Shown here piece after piece: positions 11,161-22,571 of a stretch of 64,000 bases of DNA (position 1 is its first letter; each line of letters starts with the position of its first letter). Source of the DNA: Scilla litardierei. Lineage: Eukaryota > Streptophyta > Magnoliopsida > Asparagales > Asparagaceae. The translations under genes and the position numbers were made by a program. Where the stretch lies: positions 184,799,051-184,863,050 of the forward strand of contig CM061138.1 in the NCBI GenBank assembly GCA_030789695.1, in the 5' to 3' direction. Below the pieces are notes generated by a model. That model was not told the DNA's origin, searched no databases, and saw nothing but the letters and a program-made list of their open reading frames with translations.

Positions 11161-11905
11161 CACCCGACCTCAACTACCGCAGCAGTTAAGCTCGTGAGAT
11201 GAGGTCATTGATACAGTAAAGCCCACAACTCCAGCTTAGAGGAGGCAGACTGTTTCTTCATTTAAGGCAATTACTCAACTAACCATTGGGCTTCTTCATT
11301 TATGGCAACGGCTCAGAATAAAAGCATCCAATGACCGTCTGTTAAGCTCTTCGTCAATAGCAATAAAGCAGCATTAGAGCTCGGACGTTCCTCACTAACG
11401 TCCCGCCTATAAGAGGTCTCTCAGACGATGGGAGAGATGAGGATTTCATTCTATTCTCTAACAATTTCTTTGAGAACCAAGTAATCCTACACCGGTATCT
11501 GCTCCGCATAAAACTCTTACATTTCCTTCATAGCTCGTCGTGATAACAGCGACTGGTCTTTCAACAGATCGATCATAGTTACCACAAGCCTCCTTTAGTC
11601 ACTATCTGACTTAAGCATCAGATAGGATTAGGTCAGACCCCAGATCTAACCCTCCCTAACGAGCTCTTTGTGTTGCAAGAAGCGGAGGGTGGCCTGACAA
11701 TAGCTCGAACTTGGCTCCAACAGATCGGACTGAGGTCTGTTCAGCTCGGAGATAGCTCGGAACTGCCTCCATCACCTCGAATTCAGCATGGGGTTAGCTC
11801 GTCCAGGGCCCAACAATGCCAACGTAATCGTTCTCCAGTTACTACAATCGTACCATCATCCAACAGCATCAGCGGTGAGAAAACACCCGTAAACAGGGAT
11901 ACATG
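11161..11905 (+). repeat. Probable decayed LTR or leader of a gypsy element
   Basis: A TATA-like CCTATAAGAGG stands at about 11404, followed by a leader-like region and the words GCTCGGA and AGCTCG repeated at 11680-11770. No paired copy is present in the window, so LTR borders cannot be fixed. A 78-codon open frame at 11670-11906 resembles nothing I recognise. Confidence 0.3.
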
Positions 11906-12724
11906 AAGCATGGATACTGATATGGGGCACAGATACGACACAGATATGGTAACACAAATAATTCTTTAAAATATGACAAGAAGACACGGTGATACAATCG
12001 TGTATGTACATATATGTGTATTATATGTTAATACACGTCAGAACATATAGTGATTAGGATATGTTCGGTTAAAAATAGAAATATATATAACTTCGATGGC
12101 AAAATCAATGGTTTCTACTTAAATAACAAAATTAAACAAAGATTAGAAAAAAATCTAAATCATACATAACCTACTCCAAATGATTTTATGTTAAGATGGC
12201 ATCTTATTTAAGATTAATTTTATATTTTTTAATAAACACGTTGCTCTAAATTGTATTGCTATTAGGTCTTATTTAAAACTAACAAGTCTCTTACATGCAT
12301 GTAACTTTTTAGGTTTTTAAAATCGAGTACAGGTTTAGAATGTCAAAAACGTGTTGGGTAAATACCAATATGTGCTTTATATCAACGTATGTAGGAGAAT
12401 AATTTCTTCATGTATTACCTCAAGAACTTCAATCTCAGCACCTCCATTGATATGTGGTGTCAAACAAGAAATTTCTTCATGTAGCGCCTAAAAAACTTCA
12501 ATCTCATTACGTCCATTGCTAGAATTAAGACAGCTTATAATTACATTTATGACCCAATATATAAATGCATAAAAAATATGGCTTGCTCTATCAACCCGTC
12601 GTGTAGTTTAATTTTTTTTATCATTCAAAAATATAACCACTTTAATCATTGTTCAAAGGTTGCCAAACTAATTGATTTTCATCCACATATTTTTAGCATA
12701 AGTACGTCCTTCTGGATCATTCAT
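11906..12724. other. AT-rich intergenic sequence
   Basis: It begins with GATAC/GATATGG words (11915-11950) like those of degenerate plant interspersed repeats. A short imperfect direct repeat (CTTCATGTA, then CAAGAACTTCAATCTCA-like) occurs at about 12407 and 12475. Nothing else is recognised. Confidence 0.3.
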
Positions 12725-13690
12725 CTAAAGTGAGGAGATGAAGATTATAAATGACCATAAGAGTATGGTCAGTTCTTTATCACCAACGCTTTTGTATCCT
12801 TGCTTATACATGTATATAAAGAAACCGGGAACAGAGGCGTACAACACCAAAGTCCCTGACTCTATCACACTATATTCTCCCAGGTCACATATAACAACTA
12901 GTGACACCCCCAATTGCCCAAAACAACATTCAGTTTGCATCCACTAGATGCATTGTTTCAATGTCCCAAGATAACATGGCTTTTTATTCATACATGTTTT
13001 TGTCCATCAAAGTCCCTTTGAGCTACGTCTCAAATTGGATCCATAAATCATTCTTCTCCATTCACTTGTATGCAGTCAGCAACTCTGCTAAACAGCAATC
13101 ACCACCATCTTCTTCACTACCTCAATACATGTCCAATTTTGTCTAATCACACTGTTTCAGAACTTGCATACTTTGTTTTACTTTTGTTGTATCCATTGGC
13201 ATGCATGCATGCTTTTGGGCTAACCAGGCAGTAAAATCCAAAACTATTTTAGAAAACATATTTAACATATAAAAATGCCCAATTCACAGAAGAAGAACAA
13301 TCCGCAATTCAAACACCAACCAAATTAACTAGTATTTAAGCACTAGTTATGATATTCATCAGTTTATTACTTGCAAAAGAAAGCATATAACATATTGCAA
13401 TTTCTCAAAATTTCACCCAAAAAAAGACACAATCGGCAGAGATCATCATCATCGAAATCAAAGCACAAAGAGATATACCCGAACACTGGCCGCCAAAACC
13501 ATCTATCCAACGCCCCAGAATTGGGAAGAGCCCACTCAAATTGACCCCCGCCGCCGTCTCAATTCGCCCAGAGGGGGGCAAAATCCGAGCAAATCAAGCA
13601 AAAGACAGATCGAACCGAAGTGAGATCTCGATGCGTGACGAAAACCCCAGGCCTTCCTAGAGATGAAAAAACAATAAATTTTAATCTAAT
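12725..13690 (-). pseudogene. Possible host-gene 5' end or gene-fragment remnant
   Basis: Read on the minus strand, 13660-13480 looks like a GC-rich plant 5' leader running into a short ATG frame (MVLAASVR) at about 13510, followed by a donor-like GGTATATC near 13480. Further down, 12940-12725 has a 71-codon frame with a hydrophobic end and no known motif. The two parts need not belong together. No protein family is recognised. It could equally be decayed transposon sequence. Confidence 0.2.
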
Positions 13691-14682
13691 CTTTCTTTTT
13701 CTCCTTTTTGTCGTTGTTGGGAATTAACGCCCTAGCTGATCGTCGTCGATGATGCGACTCTCTCCGCTGTCGCCGAGTCGCAGAAGCGGGTTGTGCTATA
13801 GGGTGCCGCTGCAGCGGTTCGCCGGCTCAATCCGGTTCAACCCGGTGTGTTACGACTTAAGACCATTTTAAGTCATATTTCGGGGGAAAATCTTACGATT
13901 GGTGAATATTAAATAAGTTTAAGATATTGCAATGAGTTACGTTACACTTTCATGATTTGTTAAAATGCCCCCTCTAGCTGTTAAAGACCAACCACATGTG
14001 TCGGGATCGTGATTGTAGAGCTTAGCTGTTACGGAGCAGACCTTCCCACTGTTGGATACAAACGGTATTGAATTCAACGATCTATGATTTCTTATTTGAT
14101 GCTAACAAACCTTTATGAATATGTTTGATGTGGTTGTTAAGAGTTTTCAGGTATAAATATACATGGATTATGTTGAGGGCCAAATCCGCCTAAAAATGAA
14201 ATTTGTATAGTGTGAAATCAAGTGTACGGTAATTACAAGTTAATGAGGTTTTTTGTAGAGGCTTATACACCTAGGAACTCGATATTGGAGATGTAGAATC
14301 CCATGTCGATCGAAGGTCGCGGACCGCTTGGTAGATGGGCCGAGCTCCATGCACGACGAGCAACTCGTCAGAAAGGATGGGTTGGCTGTCAACCCGTAGC
14401 CTCTCCGAAGATTAAATCAGTAAATGACTCTTCAGAAGTAGGTCGGACACGCAGGCCGATCTTAAAGTAGAACGGCTTTGCGTGGCGAGCTTATGAGGAA
14501 TGCACAGATATACAGATGATATCCAACCTTGTGTATTGAATGAGAGTTATGATTTCAACTAACCAACCCCTCATTGATGGCTGGAGGGGGTTATTTATAG
14601 ATGGGAGAGTCACTTGAGCGCCATCTAATCAGCTGTCGCTTCCACTTGAGCTCGGCTGGAGCATTAATGGGGACGCGGTGGG
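13691..14682. other. Unclassified sequence, partly GC-rich, partly repeat debris
   Basis: A GC-rich patch around 13740-13850 is followed by AT-rich DNA. From about 14170 to 14680, words such as GGGCCGAGCTCC and AGGTCGGACACGCAGGCCG recall LTR fragments, but there is no partner copy in the window. No open frame is credible. Confidence 0.25.
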
Positions 14683-14831
14683 TGATAGGCTCATATTTTA
14701 CACTTTATTTCTGCATTTTTACATGCCATTTCGATTGCTCATATCGCGATTTTCACGATTATACAACGATTTCACAATACATTTCACTATTTCTCCGTTT
14801 CGTCTAATTTCAAGAGATTTGGAGTAATCGG

Positions 14832-16644
14832 TGTAAGGACCCTGGCTATGGAGAAAACACTAGAAGGGTGGTTGAGTAGTGTTTAAGCAATTTAAAAAGA
14901 TAGTTACACCAATTTAAATTTCCAACCAACAAAATAGTGCGGAATAGAAATAAACCCAAAATGAAACAAATGCAAACGCAAGGATGTTTCAAGGGTTCGA
15001 ATTACCCAAGTCACTTCCCGACTTGTTCCCGGTAATCCTACGGCCCTTCCACCCGGTTAACAACCGGATACTCAAGTTAAAACCCTAACTTGATGTTTTC
15101 TTAAAACCAACTTTTAGCAACCCTATAAGTGAAATCGAAATACAATCGATTGACCTTGACTCCCACAACTTGGGAGAAAGCAAACCACTCTCACAACCCG
15201 AGAGTAAATTTAAATAACGAAAGTTATTAAATATGAAAGCAACACTTACAATCACCTATGCCTTGAAGTAGAACTTGAAGGAGAAGTGTGTTGTGTGCTG
15301 AAATACTCTCTTGGAAGAGAGGACAGCTCTTTCTCTTGACTGCACCAAATGCCTAGAAGATATCTCGTTGGTTCTAGGTTGGAGAGCAAGATATTGAAGT
15401 TGGGAATTCTTAGGGCTTTAGGGCTTGAGAGCTTTGATCTTGAGAATGAAAGCTTGAATGAAAGAGTGAGTGACTAAGTAACCTCGCAATGGAACAGTAG
15501 ATGCTCCTTATATAGGTTTCTCAAAGCCCTCAACCGAAAACAGCAAAACCCACTTTGAAATCCATGAGAAAAATCTCAATGGATAGAATCTGAGCCCGCG
15601 ACAGTCGACTATTGAGAAAATCATAGTCGACTGCTGCACAGTCAGATAGGGTAGGTAAGAATTCATAACTGTAACTTACCACGTGGACAGTCGACTGATG
15701 AGGCATAAACAGTCGACTGTTGAACCAACAGGCGACTGTAAATCCTACTACAGGCGACTGGCCGTAAGTTGGGTAAGTTGATGAATTCTGGAAAAAGTCA
15801 GGGAGGACAGGACAGACGACTGATAAAGATAAGATAGTCGACTGTTAATCAGAACAGGCGACTGTAATTCCTTCTACAGACGACTGTCAAAACCCTGAGA
15901 TTTTTCAGAGAGTTGAGTCAACAAATTGGCTCACAGACAGACGACTGTTGCAGCATTGACAGTCGACTGTTCCATTGGACAGTCGACTATAAATCCAACA
16001 TAAGTCGACTGGCCAGAGTAATCAGAGAAATAGACTTTGGGCTAAAGATAGACAGGCGACTGATGTACAAAACACAGTCGACTGTAACTTGGACAGGCGC
16101 ATGTGAATCGTTCATGAGTCGCTTGTTGGCATTAAAAGCAGAGAAGCCCAAAACTAGACTGTAAAAGTTTGTGCATAACAGGCGACTGTAGAACAAAATA
16201 CAGTCGACTGTTTTTGAGACAGGCAACTGTAAAACGTTCACCAGTCGACTGTTATAAACAATACATGCACAATCAATATAGAAATGAATTGGAGTTTATG
16301 GACGATAGATCTAATGATGTCCTAAGACTGAAATGAAGATGTGTGTGTGCTCCAACAATGTTCTACATCTAAGCTATATACTAGAAGAGATTAAGAAAGT
16401 TACATTTGACGAACTCCCTCTTCTATCCAAAGCATGAGCTTGAAGTCTTCTAGGAGCTTCAATCACCATCTACGATCATCCAATCCATTTCAGTTGCCTT
16501 CAATGATCTTTGAGTGTCATCCATTGCAAGTAGATCTTCATAATAAGCTTAGGCAATGGATTAACTGCAAAATTGGGGATTAGTCACAAGTATTTATGTT
16601 TTATCATCATTAACACCAAGTAGGGAGAAGTCCAATACTCAACA
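14832..16644 (-). mobile_element. S1: solo LTR of Sirevirus type (TSD ATCGG/ATAGG)
   Basis: On the + strand it opens TGTAAGGACCC and closes TACTCAACA, the same ends as the LTRs of S (TGTAATACCCT to TACTCAACA), so its sense strand is minus. Flanks are ATCGG at 14827-14831 and ATAGG at 16645-16649, a 4/5 target duplication. The H LTR continues correctly on both sides. No internal sequence remains, so it is probably a product of LTR-LTR recombination. It carries about 20 CAGTCGACTG-like palindromes. Confidence 0.85.
15600..16260. promoter_or_regulatory. Array of about 20 CAGTCGACTG-like palindromes in S1
   Basis: Perfect copies CAGTCGACTG alternate with one-base variants such as CAGGCGACTG and CAGACGACTG, spaced roughly 20-40 bases. 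Sirevirus LTRs are known to carry repeated palindromic motifs; this is a different core. They probably act as protein-binding sites in U3 (inference). Confidence 0.75.
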
Positions 16645-16807
16645 ATAGGGAGCAATTTGGAGCCAAGAGCACTTACACGCGTGCCAGAGCGTCGCCCACG
16701 ATGATATCGGAGAGCTAACTGCGCTGGAGGATGAGTAGAAGAAGAAGAAATTCGAAGGGATCGACAAGGAAGCGATGAGAAGAAGAAAAGAGTGCTGAAA
16801 CAGGCTA

Positions 16808-17150
16808 CTTGGCCGAGTGAAGCAGCTCACTCGACCGAGTGAAGCTGATACGACGACTCAACCCTGAAGATGAGCTGAAATGTACCTGGCCGAGTAGGAA
16901 TTTCCACTCGACCGAGTGAGGATTCCACTTGACCGAGTAGATCAAAATTTTGTGAAGGAAATCTTCAACACCTCTCTGTTTTTTGGAGGATCTGTAGCAG
17001 ACTCCACTTGACTTAGTAGAAATCTCACTCGATCGAGTGAGCAGACTACTCGGCCGAGTGGTCTGAGGAGCACAGAACGCTGATATTCCTATTCCGAAGT
17101 GGATTCATCACTCGACCGAGTGAGATGTTCACTCGACCGAGTAGCGCCGC
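16808..17150. promoter_or_regulatory. CACTCGACCGAGTGA-like palindrome cluster in the H LTR
   Basis: Around nine copies of CTCGACCGAG or CTCGGCCGAG cores occur, for example at 16811, 16834, 16908, 17040, 17112 and 17131. They stand upstream of the TATA box that T now separates from them. The same core type is found in the LTRs of A. Confidence 0.75.
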
Positions 17151-17229
17151 CAACCCAGTCTTGAAAACTAGGGTTTGCAGCAGTTTGGGGGCAGAATCGT
17201 CAAGATTTTTTGGTTATTTTGGGCATGTA

Positions 17230-20200
17230 TGTCACGCCCCTCTCCCCAGAATACCCTGCATTTAAAAATTAAATCTTTTTTTTCAACTATCCTGGGGAGC
17301 GAGGGTGATGAGAAAAGAAAGGGGAGAGAAATAAGAAAACTGAATATGCAGGCCACTGCGCACATGCTGGGATAGTACAAGTGAAGCTCCACTAAAACAT
17401 CCAATAGTCTCTCAAAACAACAGCAACATTTTATACATAACATGCTTCATTTTTTGTACACAGTCCAAGTACACCAATACATATACAGACACTCTACACC
17501 TTCAAAGGCAACCATGACACACTGCAAGCTACATCACTCACCAAACGCTACACCTGAGACCCGACTCCAAGTCACCACCAACCATACTGCCCCTGCTACC
17601 TGAAAAATAGGGATGAGCACGTCAATGCGTGGCCCAGTAGGAACCAACTTGGATCTGGGCATCTCTTTAGGGTTACCAATCCACAAGGCAAGGCAAAGGA
17701 ATAAGACATGTAAACTAAATATATAGCGAAAAGTGAATAGCCAAGTAAGAGGATCATACATGCGGTCCAATGTCGAGTTACTGCAAGAAATGGGTTAGCA
17801 CAAATAATAATAATAATAATGCAAGTATTTAAGCAACCATTATCTACTAAGATAAGTGCAAGTACCTAAGGCATGGCACAGAGTCACAAGAACAGGCAAA
17901 GAGAAGGGAAAGTGCTGCCAGCAGAAGGAGTAACACACAAATTCTTATTTTGTTAATTTATAATTGAATTAATTGGAACTTGGGTAAACTGTATGATACC
18001 AGGACCTGGACATCACTCCAAATTTGGGGTGAATATAGCACACGGCGCAGTGGACACGTGCAATGTACAACACCGGGCCTCTCAGCTCACCCGTCCCTGT
18101 CAGGAGTGGGGCTCTCCCACAGTAACACAACCTCCGTATGTCCCCTCCACTCCCGGTAAAGGCGAGTGGGTATAAATATCACATATCACACAATCATTTC
18201 CCCCAACTTCCCAGTCCATGCCTAATATCCACAATTTACTCAAATCCCACCTAAACCCCGGGTTTTGCTAACTCACCCTCCCTAGAGAGGATTGATACAT
18301 TCTAAAACTTCATTTAACATTATATATAGCACTGAAGGGGATACATTGCATGGTTTCACATTCCACACTCATATCAACATGGGTCATGCACCGAAGTGCC
18401 ATGCCCTCTATCGTAATCAAATCATATATCAAATGGGTCATGCACCCAAGTGGCATGCCCTTCAACATAGCCATTTCAATTCATCACTAATAACATATGA
18501 TACCATGTTTCACATGACCCCATCATTGCTATTTCACAACACGTTTCATAGCACAAATGTTTACAAGCTCATTTCTCATATTATTCAACTTTCACTTCAT
18601 TGTGTCATTTTCACGAACACATGGTGAACATGACGTGTATATCCGTAAGAACATTAGCAAATCCATTGGAAAAATATATCATGAATCTACCTTCCATGCA
18701 GCAACAATAATCATGCACTATAGGGGGTGAAATAGCAATAGAGCACAATTTATAACACCACTTTAGTACTTCAGATTGCTGAAATTTGGAGAAGTTGACA
18801 ATACATGAGCACATATCATCATTTTTATTATGAATTTAACAAAATGTCATGAATGAAAGTTATAGATATATTAGTCCTGAAATCACAGATAAAATTTCAT
18901 GCAAAAATATTAAGTATGTGATTTATAGTGAATTATTTGGTAAAGTGTGTCAAATCTGGTTTTCAGACAGATTTGAGGGTCTGTATTGAAAGCCAATTTT
19001 GGGCATGTTTCAGCCAGAAATTCATCATATAAGCACTCTGATGAATTTTTAGAAAAACTTGTTAACTTTCTAACAAGACCAAGAACATGAAATTCCATTG
19101 TGTGTGTAGGTGTTGAGATCAATTTTACTAAACTGTGTCAAAAATGAAAATCAAACAGACATGTTGTAAAGATGGAATTATTGCTCCTAATTTCTGAATT
19201 GAACATATATCAAAATTTATATGATTTTGGTGTAGAACTTTAAGATCGACAAGCTTATATTTTTTTCAAACCCTAATTCGAGCTATAGTAACCAGAATCA
19301 AGGCAAAAACAGACATCAAGATTTCAGAATTACAAAGAGGGTAATTTTGATAAGAATTTTCAAGGGAGATTCATGAAAATTGAATCATGGCATACTAATT
19401 TGATTACCACTACTTCATATTGATAAAACATGATGTAAAAACGTAATAAAATAAAACCCTAATTAAATTTCCCAATCCAAGTTTGATTCCTACCTCAAGA
19501 GTTCGTTCTTCTCCTCTTTCTCTTCCTCTTCCTCTTCCTCCTCCTCCTCCTCCTCTTCTTCTTTTTTTGTTGTTGGAGAATTTCGGCCATGACCATGGGG
19601 GAGGGGATGGGTAGGTCAAGGAGGAGGAGAAAAAGAGAAGTGTGTAGAAGAAAAATGAAAAGAAAGGGAAAGAAAGGATAAGAATGAAGGAAAGAAAGAA
19701 AATCTAGAATTTTCTTAAGAAAAATCTCCACATCCTCATCCTAAATCATCATGAAAAATATAAAATGACCAAAATACCCTTGCCTAAATACCCCTCAACT
19801 TTCAAGTAATTACAAGTTTGCCATTACTTTATGCACCGGCCACTTAAGTATGTACACACAGCACTTTTGGTCCAAATGACCATTTTGCCCCACGCCTTTC
19901 TAAAATTTTACGGGGTTGCCATTGACCCCTAACCCCTTTCACACTAGTATGGCTCTTCCTACACTCATCCACACACATCCATGCTTGCATACATGCTTCA
20001 CACACGCGCGTCTAACACATTCCTGTTGTTTTACACTCACGACGTCACTTGCACTTCTCCCGCATTCACATTTCGCATTCTCTACCCTTAGTCACGTATT
20101 ACGGCCTAATCCCCATTGCATTACGTCACATACATCGATATCCACGTTTATTTCATACCTATGTATGTACCGCAAGTAGAAATACCACGTGTGTTCAGTA

Positions 20201-20233
20201 GAATGCACGTATAGTGCAAAATATGGCATGACA
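17230..20233 (-). mobile_element. T: solo LTR, Tekay-like, 3004 bp (TSD ATGTA)
   Basis: It opens TGTCACGCCCC and closes GGCATGACA, flanked by ATGTA at 17225-17229 and 20234-20238. Length and ends fit a chromovirus LTR. The sense strand is probably minus, because that strand ends GGGGCGTGACA and carries the pyrimidine-rich leader followed by GGCCGAAATTCTCC; this is inference. It contains a tandem pair of GGGTCATGCAC words (18381, 18436) and a CT microsatellite. No coding region is present. Confidence 0.85.
19500..19570. repeat. CT-rich microsatellite
   Basis: TCTTCCTC and CTC triplet runs are followed by TTC and T runs. Long Arg-, Lys- or Leu-rich frames through it come from the repeat, not from a gene. 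Confidence 0.85.
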
Positions 20234-20639
20234 ATGTATAAATACCCAGATTTATCTCCGGCCCAAGGAGACTCCATACTTTTATTTTCATAGTTTTAAT
20301 TTTAGTTTAGAGATTTCTTTTGACGATGGATTGAAGACTTGGATCTTTCTTTTATTGTTAAAGCTTGTAATCGACATTGGTATCTCTAAATCTCTTGCAA
20401 GTTCATATTTTATGATATATCTCTTCTTAGATCTGAGTTTTGCAATGAATTCTCGTGTCAATCTTATTTCTCTTGTGATTTTCATGATGATTTATGAGTA
20501 ATTCATTTGCTCTAGGGCAAATGGATGAACCCTATGGATCAAAAGTAAGATTTGTGATATTTGTTGAATTTCAATGTTGCTAGAATTGCTAAAGGTTGAC
20601 TGTGATTGGATTACTACGGATAGCTATGGATTTCTATTG

Positions 20640-20970
20640 GTTCTTGAGAGTTCGAGAGAGGAACTTGATCTATGGAAAGCCCTAGATATTCGATTTAGAT
20701 CTATAATCGAGATTCACTAGATTTGGTGCGCGAGAGCGACCAAAGTTAGCATCTTTATTATATTTCTATACTTATATTCGTTTGCACGATGGTGAAACGA
20801 ATACGAACTATCACGATCTAGATCCGAACTTGAGTTGCGTGAGAGCGAGCTTGAGTTGGGATTGGATGTAATTGTCGATCTTAATGCTAGTAGTTTGAAC
20901 TAGGTTTGCACGAGAGCGATGCTCTAGTTTAATATTGATATAGACTTGCCTAGCACGAGAGCGTGCGTTG
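20640..20970 (+). ncRNA. Row of stem-loops with GCACGAGAGCG-type loops in U5 of the H LTR
   Basis: Three clear hairpins: arms 20717-20727 and 20739-20749 with loop GCGCGAGAGCG; arms 20776-20783 and 20795-20802 (ATTCGTTT/AAACGAAT, perfect) with loop GCACGATGGTG; and a third around 20825-20860 with loop GCGTGAGAGCG, pairing 12 of 13 with G-U pairs. Weaker ones lie near 20640, 20895-20935 and 20950. The same series occurs in A with different stems. It is an inferred RNA structure in the genomic RNA leader, downstream of the TATA box. Confidence 0.6.
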
Positions 20971-21266
20971 GTTCTCCAGTTAGTTACGACACGTTCCCCG
21001 TAAACCCAAGCCTAGTAATATTGAGATTCATAATTTGCATTGATTGCTTGAGATCTATAGTGGGGATTCCCAAGCCCTAGACATCTTTATATATTGAATT
21101 TACATCGATACTTGAACGATTGTGATATCAACTCTTTCAAAACTAATTTTCCACCAATATCTTAGTAAATCATATATATTACCGTTATTAGTTCCTCCCC
21201 GTGATCGATGTGCTTGCGGTAAAACTACATTGTTTTTGGAGTTGTATTCGGGGACAACCAAGTTTT

Positions 21267-21284
21267 TGGCGCCGTTGCCGGGGA
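21267..21284 (+). promoter_or_regulatory. Primer-binding site of H (tRNA-Asp)
   Basis: TGGCGCCGTTGCCGGGGA is the exact complement of the 3' end of plant tRNA-Asp including CCA. It follows the LTR end by six bases. Athila elements use this primer. Confidence 0.85.
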
Positions 21285-21554
21285 GGCTACGGTTTTCTAC
21301 ATCTTTACTTAGATACTTCTCTTTCATTTTCTTTATTTTCTTTTTATTCCTCTATCATGCTAACAATTCTCTCCATATTCTCTCCATATTGTTCTATTTG
21401 TTTTGAGCAGGCTTATCTGGGAGACGTGATGATGAGTACATAGACCCGCAACATATGATACCTTTGCGTCCCTACTGGGAGAACTCGAGGATGAAGTTTG
21501 AGCCATCGGACCTATTGCCATTAACATGATTATCTTAAGCAACAATTTGCCAAC
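21285..21554 (+). other. Leader and start of internal region of H
   Basis: A T-rich leader ends at an acceptor-like TTTGTTTTGAGCAG (about 21400-21411). A short degenerate coding stretch follows, with PYWENSRMKFEPSDL in one frame. Element A begins at 21555. Too little remains to call a gene. Confidence 0.4.
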
Positions 21555-21690
21555 TGATCACTCCATATTTTATACCTTTTTTCTGCATATTTTCATGACG
21601 TTTTGATCGCCCATATTGCGTTTTTCACGATTATTCGACGATATTACGATGCTTTTCACTATTTCTTGTTTTTGTCGTATTTCAGGAGAT

Positions 21691-21918
21691 ATGGAGCGAT
21701 TTGGAGCGAAGATGAGATCAAAGGAGTTTCACGCATTTTGGAGCGTCGCCCACGGCATATTTGAGGACTTATCAGCGATGGAGGATGAGCGGAAGAAGAA
21801 GGAATTCGATAGGAGCGACGAGGAAGCGAATAGGAGAAGGAATAAGCTCAGAAGCACCTCACTCGGCCGAGCAAGACTGCTCATTCGACCGAGTGAAAGA
21901 TCACCCTCGCCCGAGTAG
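21691..21918 (+). CDS. Small ORF inside U3 of A, 75 codons, unknown
   Basis: ATG 21691 opens MERFGAKMRS and continues with a highly charged segment KKKEFDRSDEEANRRR. The second LTR has it too (60683-60910). The homologous stretch of the H LTR (16648-16790) has lost the ATG and gained stops but keeps similar residues (ALEDE, then KKKKFEG and EAMRRR-like). It lies upstream of the TATA box, so it could be expressed only from the 3' U3 of genomic RNA or from another promoter. Its last third overlaps the palindrome cluster. It may be chance. Confidence 0.25.
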   Translation: MERFGAKMRSKEFHAFWSVAHGIFEDLSAMEDERKKKEFDRSDEEANRRRNKLRSTSLGRARLLIRPSERSPSPE

Positions 21919-22120
21919 AACGGATACGTACCGAAGATTTCAGACGTTCACTCGGTCGAGTAAGAATTTCCGTTCGGCCGAGTAAGAAAGTTCACTCGCC
22001 CGAGTCAGTCAGGGAATTCATACAGAAAAGAGCCGAAGCTACTGGAAAATCTAAGGAAGCTCACTCGGCCGAGCAAGATAGCTACTCAGCCGAATGAAGA
22101 AGCCTACTCGGCTGAGTGAC
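21855..22120. promoter_or_regulatory. CTCGGCCGAG palindrome cluster in U3 of A (5' LTR)
   Basis: About ten copies or near-copies of CACTCGGCCGAGTGA half or full sites lie at 21861-22120. The last is about 80 bases before the TATA-like box at 22202. The 3' LTR has the same cluster at 60848-61105. A further cluster of this core lies inside the element at 38047-38380. Confidence 0.8.
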
Positions 22121-22571
22121 CCTCTCCACCTACTGCTAGGAATGCGAATTCTGGGCTGCGCAGGGGAGTTTTGTCACGATTTTTTGGACGATTTTGGCTT
22201 GTATTTAAGCCCTTTTTTACCCTAGTTTTAGGAGAGACTTGAATTATTTTTTTGAGAGTTATTTTAGGTTTTTGACGGCTATTCTTTGGAGAAATCTTAG
22301 CTGGAGATCATTGGCTACTTCATTGGTTTGTTCTTTCTTATTAAAAACTCAATTTTTATGAATCGTTTCTCTATTGCAATGAATTGTGCCATGATTATTA
22401 TTGTTATTTCTGAGATTTTCATGATGATTAGTGAGTAGTTCCGTCGTTTTAGGGCGTAGGGATGAACCTTATGGACCCGATCTTTTGAATTGTGATGAGT
22501 TTATGGATTTGTTGCTAGAATTGATAATGGGTAGGTTGTGATTGATATATTGCGAGTAGCTAGGAATTCAT

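Larger units (their letters stand above)
14683..21260 (+). repeat. 5' LTR of H, split by two solo LTRs
   Basis: It opens TGATAGGCTCATATTTTACAC, matching the opening of the A LTR, and closes GGGGACAACCA, five bases before the primer site. Removing S1, T and their target duplications leaves about 1.75 kb, close to the 1.66-kb LTR of A. H segments are 14683-14831, 16645-17229 and 20234-21260. The TATA box TATAAATA at 20237-20244 is the site where T integrated. Confidence 0.8.

Noticed and set aside
16645..16830. Separate small gene on the minus strand (63 codons)
   Set aside because: It is antisense to the H LTR stretch homologous to the A LTR.
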